This document shows positions 7,961-17,811 of a stretch of DNA of 64,000 nt, in pieces. The notes under the pieces were generated by a model. The model saw only the letters and a program-made list of their open reading frames with translations, was not told where the DNA came from and made no database searches. Each line of letters begins with the position of its first letter. The first letter of the stretch is position 1. This DNA comes from Halobacteriovoraceae bacterium. Its GTDB lineage: Bacteria; Bdellovibrionota; Bacteriovoracia; Bacteriovoracales; Bacteriovoracaceae. The position numbers were made by a program, and so were the translations under genes. Where the stretch lies: positions 186,001-250,000 of the forward strand of contig PASN01000008.1 in assembly GCA_002711995.1 (NCBI GenBank). Reading direction: 5' to 3'.

Positions 7961-9958
7961 ATGGATGCGGTAAACGCTACGCGTGAAATATTTTGGCAGA
8001 TCCCCTTTTCTTTTAAAGTGGCGATGTATGCACTTATGTTTGTTGCAATAGGAATCATGATCAAAGGTATTTACGATAAATACAAATGGATCAATGAAGT
8101 TAAGGCAAATGGAAGTCTAATTCCTGAAAAGCTAAACTGGAAAAGGTTCCTAGACACAATCTTTTTTACAGGAAAAGTCACAAGAGATGGCTATGTCGGC
8201 TTTTACCACAGTTTAATTTACTATGGATTCATGATCCTGCTTATTGCCACAGAGCTAGTGGCAATTCATGCAGACACTCCACTTCAGATATACAAGGGCA
8301 CAACCTATATTGTAATTTCCTTCTTAGCTGACATGGCAGGGATCGCAATTCTCGCAGGCCTAGTTTTTGCTTATAAAAGAAGGTACATGGATCGCCCAGA
8401 CTACCTTTCAGCAACCAAGCCATACAGAGAGCTTTTCATGTATGGGATGCTGTTCTCTCTAATCTTCCTTGGATACATTATCGAGGGATTTAGAATCTAC
8501 GGAGCAGGCATGCCAGAAGGAGAGAAGCTTTGGTCTCCAGTGGGATTTGCTCTTGCGTCTCTTATCGGAAACTTCAATTTTTCGGAATCAGCACTTTTTG
8601 GAACTTATAAAGGTCTTTGGCTATTCCACATGGTGAACACAATGGTGTTTATCGCAAGTATCTCTTACTCGAAGTTTCTACATATTATCGCGGCTCCATT
8701 CGCGGCCCTTGTAACTCCAGAAAGACGTGGAGCGGTAATGATGCCGATGGACTTTGAAGACGAGACAGCTGAGACCTTTGGCCTAGGCAAGGCAAGTGAA
8801 ATGACGCCCAAGATGAGACTAGACACCATATCATGTGTTGAGTGTGGTCGTTGTACTCAGGTTTGCCCTGCCAACTTGGCCGGGAAGCCACTAAATCCAA
8901 AAACCATCATCACTAAAATGAGAGATGTGACTGAGGGCAAGAAAGAAGATGTGGATTTTTGGGAAACTAACACTTACGACCCAGTTGAACTTGACTCATG
9001 TACTACCTGTGGTGCTTGTATGGAAGAGTGTCCTGTTAATATCGAGCACGTCCAAGAGATTATGGGACTAAAACGATACAAAGCGCTTACTCTTGGTCAA
9101 ATACCTCCAGAAGCTGCAACTGCTGTAAATAATATTCGTGTAAACGGAAACCCTTGGGGTGTTTCCCAGGACGAAAGATTTGGCTGGGCCGATGGCATGG
9201 ATGTTCCAGTTATCGAGGCCGGCAAAAAGGTTGATTATCTATATTACGTAGGATGTGCTGGCTCTTATGACAACAACAACCAAAAAGTTGTTCAAGACAC
9301 AGTGACACTGCTTAAAAAGGCCGGTGTTGATTTTGCGGTTATGGGCAAGACTGAGAAGTGTAATGGTGATCCAATCAGAAGGTTTGGAGATGAATACTCC
9401 TTCTTTGAAGTTGCAATTGAGAATATTGCCAACATGAACCAGTACGACTTTGGAAAAGTTGTTACCCACTGCCCACACTGTCTTCACACTATTGGAAAAG
9501 AGTATGCCAAGTTTGATGATGGGGAATTTGAAACAATCCATCATACAGAACTTCTCGCAGACCTTCTTAAGCAAGGCAAGCTAAAGCCGACCAAAGAAGT
9601 CAAAGAAGAGCTTACTTTCCACGATCCTTGCTACCTAGGAAGACATCATGGGGAGTACGATGCTCCAAGAAGTGTTCTTGAGGCCATCCCAGGCGTAGAG
9701 CTAAAAGAGATGGAAAGAAGCAAAGACAAGTCACTCTGTTGCGGCATGGGTGGTGGAAACATGTGGTACGAAATTCACGAAGGCACGGATATGGTTGAGA
9801 ATCGTCTTGCAGACGTTGGCGAGACCAAGGCCTATAAACTCGCTACATCTTGTTCATTCTGTATGATAAACTTTCACTCAGGCAAGGGTAAAGTAAAAGA
9901 AACGGAAGAGCTTGAAATTGAAGATGTGGCATCAATCCTTAATAAATCAATTGATTAA
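7961..9958 (+). CDS. Membrane-bound Fe-S oxidoreductase, FadF/EtfD-like (heterodisulfide reductase-related)
   Basis: The 665-residue protein combines an N-terminal membrane domain of about five or six segments (nitrate-reductase gamma-like, residues 1-265), two 4Fe-4S ferredoxin motifs (CVECGRCTQVCP near 291 and CTTCGACMEECP near 347) and two CCG domains (cysteines around 430-495 and CCGMGGG near 592). This order is that of B. subtilis FadF and mycobacterial EtfD, proposed to pass electrons from electron-transfer flavoprotein to quinone during fatty-acid or amino-acid oxidation. GGAGG stands at the right distance before ATG. It would suit the branched-chain and aromatic amino-acid catabolism genes elsewhere in the window, though no etfAB is seen here. 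The next gene overlaps its 3' end. Confidence 0.85.
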   Translation: MDAVNATREIFWQIPFSFKVAMYALMFVAIGIMIKGIYDKYKWINEVKANGSLIPEKLNWKRFLDTIFFTGKVTRDGYVGFYHSLIYYGFMILLIATELVAIHADTPLQIYKGTTYIVISFLADMAGIAILAGLVFAYKRRYMDRPDYLSATKPYRELFMYGMLFSLIFLGYIIEGFRIYGAGMPEGEKLWSPVGFALASLIGNFNFSESALFGTYKGLWLFHMVNTMVFIASISYSKFLHIIAAPFAALVTPERRGAVMMPMDFEDETAETFGLGKASEMTPKMRLDTISCVECGRCTQVCPANLAGKPLNPKTIITKMRDVTEGKKEDVDFWETNTYDPVELDSCTTCGACMEECPVNIEHVQEIMGLKRYKALTLGQIPPEAATAVNNIRVNGNPWGVSQDERFGWADGMDVPVIEAGKKVDYLYYVGCAGSYDNNNQKVVQDTVTLLKKAGVDFAVMGKTEKCNGDPIRRFGDEYSFFEVAIENIANMNQYDFGKVVTHCPHCLHTIGKEYAKFDDGEFETIHHTELLADLLKQGKLKPTKEVKEELTFHDPCYLGRHHGEYDAPRSVLEAIPGVELKEMERSKDKSLCCGMGGGNMWYEIHEGTDMVENRLADVGETKAYKLATSCSFCMINFHSGKGKVKETEELEIEDVASILNKSID

Positions 9959-11843
9959 ATTCCTAGCGGGAGCGTTCGCGCTCTCGCTCTTTTCTCACGC
10001 TTTCGCCCAATCCGGTTTTTACTCAAACTTCAAAACGCTAATTGAAATCCAAGGCAACAATTACAAAAAGAAGATTGAATCCTATAAGGCTGATGCAAGC
10101 TTAAATGATTTACAAGACTTAAACTCGCTAGATCTTGACCCTGACTTTGTGGGCAGTATTATATTTCACACTCCTTCAAGATACACGCCTCTATCCAATA
10201 TCGACTCTTGTGCTTTGTACGATTTAATTCTATCCGGACTTGCCAAAGGGCCTAGCGGAGAAATTAAAGAGTTTCTTGTAAGGTACAAAACCAAAGACCA
10301 GAAGTTGAAAACAGCTTTAGTTTCCAAAAATACATTTTTTGAAAAAGTGGTTTTTAAAAAGTGTCCGAATGTACTTAAATTTCAAGAGTATTTCAGCTTG
10401 AAAAATGTGAAAAAGACTTTAGAGACTCTGAGTTTAAAAATCCCAAAAAACATGAATACTTGTTATGAAGACCACACTGCGCATAGCAAGGATCACAAGA
10501 CAGCTTATCTTTGTTTCTTGTCTAATCAGGTATCAAGTATTGATGAATTAGAGAAAAAGATAAAGCTTACACCTAAGAAGAACTATAAGAAGCTCACACT
10601 TTTAAAAAGGGAGCTTAGAATTGCGAAAAAGTATAAGTCCCACCTTAATCCTGAAGCAGTGGATTATTTGGACAATCTATGTCAAAACCTCGATCGCCCC
10701 AAACTTTTTTGTGAAGGCTTTTTTAAAAGAAATTTCTGGAAGAAAGTTGCACAATCAAAAAAACTTGTTCCTATTATTGAAAGCAGCTGCCAGTCCCTAT
10801 TCAAAAAGATGAACCTTTCTAGCAGTGAGCTTCAAGCATGTGCGGTAAAGATGTCTCGACAACCTCAACTGTGTTTTTTCTCAGGCTTCCAAGACGGAAT
10901 TTTAACGCCAAAACCGAACTGTAAAAACCTAGGGCTCAATTTAAATCACTCAACTCTTAACTCAGGATATGAAGACTGCCCTGGAAAGGTCGCCAACGAT
11001 GGAGTTGTAAACACGGCTCGACTTATAAACCACTTCTCTGATAAATACTCCTCTCCTTCAACGAACTGCCAGGCCCGCACTGCCAATACCTTCGCGAGTT
11101 TCAACCAAGAAGTTAATGATGCCAGGGCGTGGAATGTTAAGCTTTGTTACGATGATAAATTAAAGGATTCTGAAGTGTGTCACCCAGTAATCTTTGGAGA
11201 TGCTGACGGCAGTGAGTTGTCCATGTCAAAGGTCGTGAGAAAAATATTAGGAAGGATTAAAGGACTTGGAAAAAACCAAGTCTGTAGAACTGTAAGCGCA
11301 AATGAATACAGGCCAAGCCTTCTAGAGTTTAAAAATGGATGTTTTATCGTGGTGGACCCTAAAAATTGCTCGGCCACATCTTGCAAATATAAAATTCTTT
11401 TAGATCAACTTGAGATTGATGAAATTCGACAAGTCAGCGATGTTAAGTTTGATTACTTGCCTAGGGATTTTTCCACCCAATCGTTCTCTCAGGCCAAACT
11501 CCTAGAGAGTCATTTCAAACTTACTAGCAAGCAGATATTAAACACAAGTTTCCTTAAAAGAAGCTTTGAAAAGCACCCAGAAGGCATTATGCATGGAGTG
11601 GCATGCGCTGAGGACTTGCTTCCTGAGTTTTTCTCAAAAAGAGTGATAAACCAATGCACTCCCCTGCCTTTTATCGTGGATGGATACAAAGAAGATAAAG
11701 GAAAGTTTGCTGTAATAATAAGAACAGCAAGAGATTCGCTACACGCTCCCAGACTTGTTCCATGGAGCAATCTCTTCTCCGCCTTAAAAGACTATCAACG
11801 TCTTCATCCACTAGACTATTGGTGGTTGAATGTTCTTTATTAA
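9924..11843 (+). CDS. Secreted cysteine-containing protein of unknown function
   Basis: About 640 residues beginning with a signal peptide that ends SLFSHAFA. The start is uncertain: ATG at 9924 overlaps the preceding gene by 35 nt, and a TTG at 9951 would give a tighter signal sequence; neither has a clear SD. The mature protein contains many cysteines (more than 20), in line with a disulfide-rich exported protein. The C-terminal 200 residues (MHGVACAEDLLPEFF, IRTARDSLHAPRLVPW, YWWLNVLY) look like a distinct domain, but I recognise no family. It is the first of three overlapping genes for exported proteins (9924-13730), which probably work together. Confidence 0.7.
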   Translation: MWHQSLINQLIKFLAGAFALSLFSHAFAQSGFYSNFKTLIEIQGNNYKKKIESYKADASLNDLQDLNSLDLDPDFVGSIIFHTPSRYTPLSNIDSCALYDLILSGLAKGPSGEIKEFLVRYKTKDQKLKTALVSKNTFFEKVVFKKCPNVLKFQEYFSLKNVKKTLETLSLKIPKNMNTCYEDHTAHSKDHKTAYLCFLSNQVSSIDELEKKIKLTPKKNYKKLTLLKRELRIAKKYKSHLNPEAVDYLDNLCQNLDRPKLFCEGFFKRNFWKKVAQSKKLVPIIESSCQSLFKKMNLSSSELQACAVKMSRQPQLCFFSGFQDGILTPKPNCKNLGLNLNHSTLNSGYEDCPGKVANDGVVNTARLINHFSDKYSSPSTNCQARTANTFASFNQEVNDARAWNVKLCYDDKLKDSEVCHPVIFGDADGSELSMSKVVRKILGRIKGLGKNQVCRTVSANEYRPSLLEFKNGCFIVVDPKNCSATSCKYKILLDQLEIDEIRQVSDVKFDYLPRDFSTQSFSQAKLLESHFKLTSKQILNTSFLKRSFEKHPEGIMHGVACAEDLLPEFFSKRVINQCTPLPFIVDGYKEDKGKFAVIIRTARDSLHAPRLVPWSNLFSALKDYQRLHPLDYWWLNVLY

Positions 11844-12873
11844 AGCTTTAATTGTAATTATGACTCCAAGCATAGCTCTGGCCCTTCCAGTTCTTAAAGG
11901 CAAGCAGAGCTTGGACAATATTCGTTTTATCTCTCAAGATGGAAAATTCACGTATTACCAACGAAGATCTGGCAAACTTCAGCTCTCCACAAATTATAGC
12001 AATAAAGAAGTGTTAGAGGGTCAAAAGCACACTCAGTACTTCATTCATTCCTCTCCTGCAAGAAACAAACTTCTCATAGAACAAGACAACGCCTTTCATA
12101 GAGAAATGGGCGTGAACAAGGTTAATAAAATTCATCTTGTAGACTTTGGAGGGCATGAATCTAAACTTTTGGCCGAGGGCATATCCCCTAGACTACATCG
12201 AGATGATAGCTATATCTCTATATTCTATCCAAAAGAAAAACTTATTGGTGTAAGAGAGGTAAAAGACTCCAAGGATAAGGTTTTAATTGAACTTTTAAAT
12301 CCTTTGAATCCTTCATTTGTACCTAAAGTGTTAATGCCCACACCCAATGATGTTATATACACAGACATTAATAAAGAAGGCCATCAGGCCTTTCTTATTC
12401 ATGCGGTTCTGGATAAAAAAATGAAAACACTCTATAAAGCGGTTTACCCAGGCTCTAAGCTGGAAGGGTGCATCGTAGGCGAAGACCTGATCGTTGGTGA
12501 GTTTCCACAAGTCGCAAATATGAGTGGCTCAAGAATTGTAAAAATCCCTCTTTTCAACAATGAAAACTACCTGAAGACGGACATTATCTATCAAGCTCAA
12601 AATTCAGACATTGGAAACATGGTCTGCAACGACAACAAAGTCTTTTTTATTAAAACAATGGCGCATAATAAAAAAATAAACCTGAAAGAAACCGAAGTGG
12701 CATCTATAAACCTTAAAACAAAAGAGGTTACGGTTCTGAGCGATTTAGAATATGTCACACAGATCATCTCTATGGATGGCATGATTCTCGCCCCCCTCAG
12801 AGGAAAGTATTACATAGTAAAAGGTAAGAGAAATATTGTTAATGACGCTTTAAAAAAGGATAAGAGTAAATGA
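11830..12873 (+). CDS. Secreted protein, possible beta-propeller, unknown function
   Basis: A 347-residue protein with signal peptide MFFIKALIVIMTPSIALALP. It is rich in short beta-strand patterns (KFTYYQRRSGKLQLST, KIHLVDFGG, SYISIFYPKEKLIGVREV), compatible with a propeller of the TolB/WD-like type, but no repeat signature is strict enough to name. It overlaps the gene before it by 14 nt and shares an ATGA with the gene after it, so translational coupling across all three is likely. No catalytic motif is seen. Confidence 0.7.
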   Translation: MFFIKALIVIMTPSIALALPVLKGKQSLDNIRFISQDGKFTYYQRRSGKLQLSTNYSNKEVLEGQKHTQYFIHSSPARNKLLIEQDNAFHREMGVNKVNKIHLVDFGGHESKLLAEGISPRLHRDDSYISIFYPKEKLIGVREVKDSKDKVLIELLNPLNPSFVPKVLMPTPNDVIYTDINKEGHQAFLIHAVLDKKMKTLYKAVYPGSKLEGCIVGEDLIVGEFPQVANMSGSRIVKIPLFNNENYLKTDIIYQAQNSDIGNMVCNDNKVFFIKTMAHNKKINLKETEVASINLKTKEVTVLSDLEYVTQIISMDGMILAPLRGKYYIVKGKRNIVNDALKKDKSK

Positions 12874-13730
12874 TTAGAGCTTTAATCCTTCTTTGTTATC
12901 TGTCTAAAGTGGCCGTGGCAGGACCCCTGGACGAAGTTAAAGCTCTTACTGACTCTGTAGAGTTGGAGATGCTTCTTAGCCACCTTTCCTCTGCTGAGAG
13001 CATTGAGCTTAAGAAAGTCAAAAGTGTTATTGAACACTCATCAAAGATAAATGCAGGGCTGGAAACCACAGCAAAACCGAACGTTTTATTTTTAATCAAA
13101 TCCGAAATCTATAAAGGCCTTTTAAACAGCCAACACCTACCAAGAAAGGAACAAGTACTAATCAACGAGTCCGTTATAAAGTCCATAGAGAAAAAACTGG
13201 ATGACAGTGCGGTGGTATACTCTGACTTTTCAAGCTGGATCGCAAGCTCCATCCTTCTAGAACTTGCACCTTTCAGGGCGGACAACTTCCTGAATTCACA
13301 TCAGAGCATAGACAGAACCAACGAAAAGCTAGTTAAAAAGGCAATTCAACTTAAAAAGAGTCTCAAGTACTTATCTCCTTGGATCGTTTCACTCTATGAA
13401 AATTCACCTGAGGCCTTTAACAAACTAGTTTCAGATGTAAGTCTGGATATCTTGCGATCGCTTAGTGGAAAGGCATATTTATTCAAAACCTTCAGCTCAA
13501 AGAATAGCAAGGCCCAAAATAAGAAAATTATTCATATTCCCGACCTGTCGCATTCAAAGCAAAGCGATTCTCTGCCCCCTTCCCCCACAGAAGAGCTTAA
13601 TGATAAAAGAAAAACTTCCAAAGCGGCCGTTGAGGCTTTAAATGAGATGCCAGAGGATCCTTCAAAAGGCATCGACAATCTCATCGACAAAGAGGCCCAA
13701 AGTGAGAAAAAACAGTGGACGCCCAAGTAA
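12870..13730 (+). CDS. Secreted mostly helical protein of unknown function
   Basis: A 286-residue protein with signal peptide MIRALILLCYLSKVAVAG, then an alpha-helical body (to about residue 215) and a low-complexity, charged tail rich in S, P, K and E. It begins in an ATGA overlap with the previous gene and ends the three-gene exported-protein group. No family is recognised. The hydrophilic tail could be a linker or an interaction region. Confidence 0.65.
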   Translation: MIRALILLCYLSKVAVAGPLDEVKALTDSVELEMLLSHLSSAESIELKKVKSVIEHSSKINAGLETTAKPNVLFLIKSEIYKGLLNSQHLPRKEQVLINESVIKSIEKKLDDSAVVYSDFSSWIASSILLELAPFRADNFLNSHQSIDRTNEKLVKKAIQLKKSLKYLSPWIVSLYENSPEAFNKLVSDVSLDILRSLSGKAYLFKTFSSKNSKAQNKKIIHIPDLSHSKQSDSLPPSPTEELNDKRKTSKAAVEALNEMPEDPSKGIDNLIDKEAQSEKKQWTPK

Positions 13731-13795
13731 TCCTCAGTTAACAACTCACCAAAAATTTGCTAAAAGTATTCAACAACTTATCAAGGATTTCCAAA

Positions 13796-15106
13796 ATGAC
13801 TCTTAGCAAAAAACCTTACAAAGGCTGCAGAGACTTTTTCCCAAAAGAGATGAGGGAAAGAAATTATTTATTTGAGGCCATGAAAACAACAGCTGAAAGC
13901 TTTGCTTATGAACCTTTTGATGGACCGATGGTCGAAGAGGTTGAACTTTATAAGGCCAAATCCGGCGAAGAGTTAATTAACGAACAAATATACGAATTTA
14001 CAGACAGAGGGAATCGTCATGTGGCCATTAGACCAGAGATGACCCCAACAGTAGCAAGAATGGTCGCCCAAATAGCCAAGCAGGCATCGAAGCCAATACG
14101 CTGGTATTCAATTCCAAACTTGATGAGATACGAAAAGCCCCAGCGAGGCAGACTAAGAGAGCACTGGCAGTTTAACGTAGATATTTTTGGAGCTCCAGAA
14201 AACTTGGGTGAGATTGAAGTCTTAAGTGTTGTGTCTCAACTTCTTGAATCCTTTGGCGCGACAAAAGAGATGTTTGGCATACAGCTAAATGACAGAAAGA
14301 TTGTAGACTATATCTTCAACGAAATTATTGCAGTCGACTCGGAGATCAGCTATCGCCTTTATAAGATCATCGACAAATCTAAAAAGGTGGATCGTCAGGC
14401 ATTGGAGAAGATGACCTCTGAAGTTCTCACAGAAAAAAGTAAACAAGACGCATTTTATGAGTACCTTGAACTCGACAGTTTCGAGAAGGTTACAAACTAT
14501 TTAAAAGGCCACAACTACCCGAGAATTTCTGAATTTGAGGCATTTGTATCAAAGTTGAGCAATTCTCAAGCGAGTGAGTTTGTGGAATACGACCCAGCAA
14601 TTGTTCGTGGTCTGGACTATTACACTGGTGTGGTCTTTGAAGTTTTTGATAAACATCCTGACAACAAGCGCGCAATTGCTGGAGGTGGTGCATACGCCAA
14701 CCTATTGCAGATTTTCAATGAACCAGCTTTACCAGGTATTGGCTTTGGAATGGGTGACGTTACCTTAAAAGACTTTTTAATTAGCCACGACCTGATGCCA
14801 AAAATGGATCACGCGATAAATGATGTGTTTTTAACCTATCTTACAGGTGATGGTGAAGCGATGGCCATGTCCATGGCAAAGCAGCTGAGAATGAAAGGGC
14901 TTAAAGTGGAGACTCATCTGGGAGTAATGAAGTTTAAAAAGCTTTTTAAAACGGCTGAAGGCAAAGGCCATAGGAATGTGGCGCTAATTGGAGAAGATGA
15001 AGTCAAAAACAACACCATAACTGTAAAGAACATGGTTGAAAGAAAACAGGAAACTTTTGACGCTCAAGACATTGAATCAATCACAAATTTTTTAAAGCAA
15101 GGATAA
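13796..15106 (+). CDS. hisS: Histidyl-tRNA synthetase
   Basis: Class II aminoacyl-tRNA synthetase of 436 residues that charges tRNA-His in the cytoplasm. Motif 2 (MRYEKPQRGRLREHWQFNVD), the histidine-specific loop RGLDYYTGVVFEV and motif 3 (PGIGFGMGDV) are all visible, followed by the C-terminal anticodon-binding domain (from about residue 345). The ATG at 13796 with AAGGA eight bases upstream is preferred over the upstream in-frame TTG at 13757, which lacks an SD and adds unconserved residues. valS follows after 3 bp, an unusual but coherent pairing of two synthetase genes in one operon. Confidence 0.95.
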   Translation: MTLSKKPYKGCRDFFPKEMRERNYLFEAMKTTAESFAYEPFDGPMVEEVELYKAKSGEELINEQIYEFTDRGNRHVAIRPEMTPTVARMVAQIAKQASKPIRWYSIPNLMRYEKPQRGRLREHWQFNVDIFGAPENLGEIEVLSVVSQLLESFGATKEMFGIQLNDRKIVDYIFNEIIAVDSEISYRLYKIIDKSKKVDRQALEKMTSEVLTEKSKQDAFYEYLELDSFEKVTNYLKGHNYPRISEFEAFVSKLSNSQASEFVEYDPAIVRGLDYYTGVVFEVFDKHPDNKRAIAGGGAYANLLQIFNEPALPGIGFGMGDVTLKDFLISHDLMPKMDHAINDVFLTYLTGDGEAMAMSMAKQLRMKGLKVETHLGVMKFKKLFKTAEGKGHRNVALIGEDEVKNNTITVKNMVERKQETFDAQDIESITNFLKQG

Positions 15107-15109
15107 ATA

Positions 15110-17773
15110 ATGCAAGAAAGCGAACTGGCCAAACAATTTGACCCAAGTGGTATTGAAGACAAATGGTATGAAAAATGGATGGAAGATAAATGCTTTAAGC
15201 CTGTAAAGGGTTCTAAAGGCACTTTCACCACTCTTATGCCACCACCGAATGTTACAGGCAAGCTTCATATGGGTCACGCCCTAAACCACACTATTCAAGA
15301 CGTAATAGTTAGGTTTAAGAGAATGCAAGGCTTTGAGACTCTTTGGGTTCCTGGGCAGGATCACGCCGGAATTGCCACTCAAGCAAAAGTGGAGCAAAAG
15401 CTTTATAAAGAAGAAGGAAAAACTAAGCACGATCTTGGAAGAGAGAAGTTTCTAGAAAAAGTATGGGAGTGGAAAAACGAGTACGGCGATCACATCATCA
15501 ATCAAGTTAAAAAGCTTGGGGACAGCTGTGACTGGGACTACTTCACTTTCACAATGGATGATGTACCAAGCCAATCAGTTAGAAAGTTCTTCGTGGATCT
15601 ATATAATGAAGGACTCATTTACCAAGCAGACTACATCATTAACTGGGACCCGGTTCTTCAGTCTGCCATCAGTGACGCTGAAGTAGAGCACAAAGAGGTT
15701 CAAGGAAATTTTTATCATATTCATTACAAGGTAAAGGACAGCAACGAGGTTTTAGAAATTGCAACCACACGTCCTGAAACTCTTTATGGAGACACCGCTG
15801 TTGCGGTTAATCCAAACGATGACAGATTTGAGCACTTAATCGGAAAAAAAGCTATTGTTCCTATATGCGAAAGAGAAATTGAGATCATAGCAGACGAGCA
15901 TGTGGATATGGAGACAGGCACTGGTTGCTTAAAGGTTACTCCAGGGCATGACTTCAACGACTTTGAAATCGGAAAAAGATCAAACCTAGAAATCATAAAC
16001 ATTTTAAATGATGATGGGACTTTAAACTCTAACGCCAAAGCGGTAGAGGGTCTTTCAACCAAAGAGGCCAGAAAGAAAACTGTTGAACTTTTAAAGGAGC
16101 AAGAGCTTCTAGTAAAGGTAGAACCTCATAAGCATCAAGTGGGACATGGACAAAGATCAGACGAAGTCGTTGAACCAAGAGTCTCTAAACAGTGGTTCTT
16201 GAACACGAATGAGATGGCAAAGAGATCCGTTGAAGCTGTGGAAAGCGATCAAACTAAGTTCTTTCCTAAAGGATGGGAAAACACTTATTTTGCTTATCAA
16301 AAGAACCCAAGGCCATGGTGTCTTTCAAGACAACTTTGGTGGGGACATCAAATTCCAGTGTACTACTGCGAGTCTGAGGGATGCTCAAATGTTTGGGCGT
16401 CAGAAGAAACTCCAGAGAGCTGTCCAAAGTGTTCTGGCAAAGAATTCAAGCAAGACCCAGACGTTTTAGATACATGGTTTTCTTCAGGACTCTATCCACT
16501 TAACACTCTCGGCTGGCCTAATGAAGAAGCAATGAAAGAGAAGGGCTTTGACAAATTCTACCCAACTTCCACATTAACCACAGGATTTGACATTATCTTC
16601 TTCTGGGTAGCTAGAATGATGATGATGTGTGATAAAGCAACAGGAAAGAATCCTTTTAAAGACGTTTATATTCACGCCATTGTTAGAGATAAAGATGGCA
16701 AGAAAATGAGCAAGTCTCTAGGCAACGTTATTGATCCTTTAGAGATGATCAATGAATATGGCTGTGATGCCCTAAGATTCACCCTTGCGGTAAGCTCTGG
16801 GTACAATAGAAATATTAACTTGGATCCGCAAAAAATTGAAGGCTACAGGAACTTTGTAAATAAAGTTTGGAACGCGTTTAGATTCATTCATCCATACCTA
16901 TCAAACGCAAGTGATCAAGGTTTTGAGGTTGAAGATCTTCACCACCATGAAAAATGGATCCTATCAGAGCTAAACGATGTAATTAAAGATGTTACTGCGG
17001 GCTTTGAGGAGTATCGCTTCGACGAGGCATGCTCATCTATATACTCTTTCGTGTATGACAAGTTCTGCTCATGGTTTATTGAGCTTTCCAAAGGTATTTT
17101 AAACTCTCAAAATGAAGGGCTTAAGGTACAAAGGGCCAATGTTCTTAAATATTGCTTCAGAGAAATCACAAGGCTTCTCCACCCGGTGACTCCTTTTATA
17201 ACAGAAGAACTATGGCAACATTTAAAAAATGAGGACGAGAGTCTTCTCATACTTCAGACCTGGCCAGAATTTAAAGAAGAACATGTTTTCAACAGCGATG
17301 TTTCAGACATGAATCACTTCATAGAAATTGTTTCATCCATCAGAAACCTTAGAAACACTGTTAATGTGAAGCCAAAGGAAGAGGTTGAGATTCGTCTATT
17401 CACCGATGACGAAGAGCTTGCTAGATACTTCTACAAGTCTCGTGGCTACTTCAAAGAACTTGCTAGAGTGAAGGCCGGAAAAATCAAAGACAAATCGGTA
17501 GAAAGACCTGCAAAGTCAGTAATGAAAGCAACCACGCACACGGATGTTTTCATGCCGCTTGAGGGTGTAATAGATATTGAGGAGTACAAGGCAAAGCTTC
17601 AAAGGGATCTAACAAAGGTTCAAAAAGAGCACGAAAAAGTTGAGAAAAAGCTTAACAATCCTAAGTTCGCGGCCAACGCTCCAGAAGCAGTTGTAGCCGA
17701 GGTAAAAGAGAAAGCTGCTGGATTCAAAGAGCAAATTAGCTCTTTAGAGGACTCACTTAAATCACTTGATTAA
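15110..17773 (+). CDS. valS: Valyl-tRNA synthetase
   Basis: Class I synthetase of 887 residues. The HIGH motif is HMGH (53-56) after PPPNVTGKL, and the KMSKS motif is present in DGKKMSKSLGNVIDP (about residue 527). Between them lies the editing domain (about 190-340). A four-cysteine zinc-finger-like segment (YYCESEGCSNVW, ESCPKCSG) precedes LDTWFSSGLYP. The C-terminal 65 residues form the coiled-coil arm typical of ValRS. The length is normal. It starts 3 bp after hisS, and the 3' end faces a convergent gene with a hairpin between them. Confidence 0.96.
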   Translation: MQESELAKQFDPSGIEDKWYEKWMEDKCFKPVKGSKGTFTTLMPPPNVTGKLHMGHALNHTIQDVIVRFKRMQGFETLWVPGQDHAGIATQAKVEQKLYKEEGKTKHDLGREKFLEKVWEWKNEYGDHIINQVKKLGDSCDWDYFTFTMDDVPSQSVRKFFVDLYNEGLIYQADYIINWDPVLQSAISDAEVEHKEVQGNFYHIHYKVKDSNEVLEIATTRPETLYGDTAVAVNPNDDRFEHLIGKKAIVPICEREIEIIADEHVDMETGTGCLKVTPGHDFNDFEIGKRSNLEIINILNDDGTLNSNAKAVEGLSTKEARKKTVELLKEQELLVKVEPHKHQVGHGQRSDEVVEPRVSKQWFLNTNEMAKRSVEAVESDQTKFFPKGWENTYFAYQKNPRPWCLSRQLWWGHQIPVYYCESEGCSNVWASEETPESCPKCSGKEFKQDPDVLDTWFSSGLYPLNTLGWPNEEAMKEKGFDKFYPTSTLTTGFDIIFFWVARMMMMCDKATGKNPFKDVYIHAIVRDKDGKKMSKSLGNVIDPLEMINEYGCDALRFTLAVSSGYNRNINLDPQKIEGYRNFVNKVWNAFRFIHPYLSNASDQGFEVEDLHHHEKWILSELNDVIKDVTAGFEEYRFDEACSSIYSFVYDKFCSWFIELSKGILNSQNEGLKVQRANVLKYCFREITRLLHPVTPFITEELWQHLKNEDESLLILQTWPEFKEEHVFNSDVSDMNHFIEIVSSIRNLRNTVNVKPKEEVEIRLFTDDEELARYFYKSRGYFKELARVKAGKIKDKSVERPAKSVMKATTHTDVFMPLEGVIDIEEYKAKLQRDLTKVQKEHEKVEKKLNNPKFAANAPEAVVAEVKEKAAGFKEQISSLEDSLKSLD

Positions 17774-17782
17774 AAGGTTGAC

Positions 17783-17811
17783 GGGTTTGCCGGTTACCTG
17801 CCGGCAAATCC
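17783..17811. terminator. Hairpin between convergent valS and the HExxH gene
   Basis: GGGTTTGCCGG pairs with CCGGCAAATCC (11 bp, one G-U) around a 7-nt loop. The T-rich tract is weak on both sides (CTTTATAAT on the plus strand). The minus-strand arm is the last coding part of the opposite gene (…GFAGR stop). Probably serves as terminator for valS and perhaps both genes. Confidence 0.6.
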
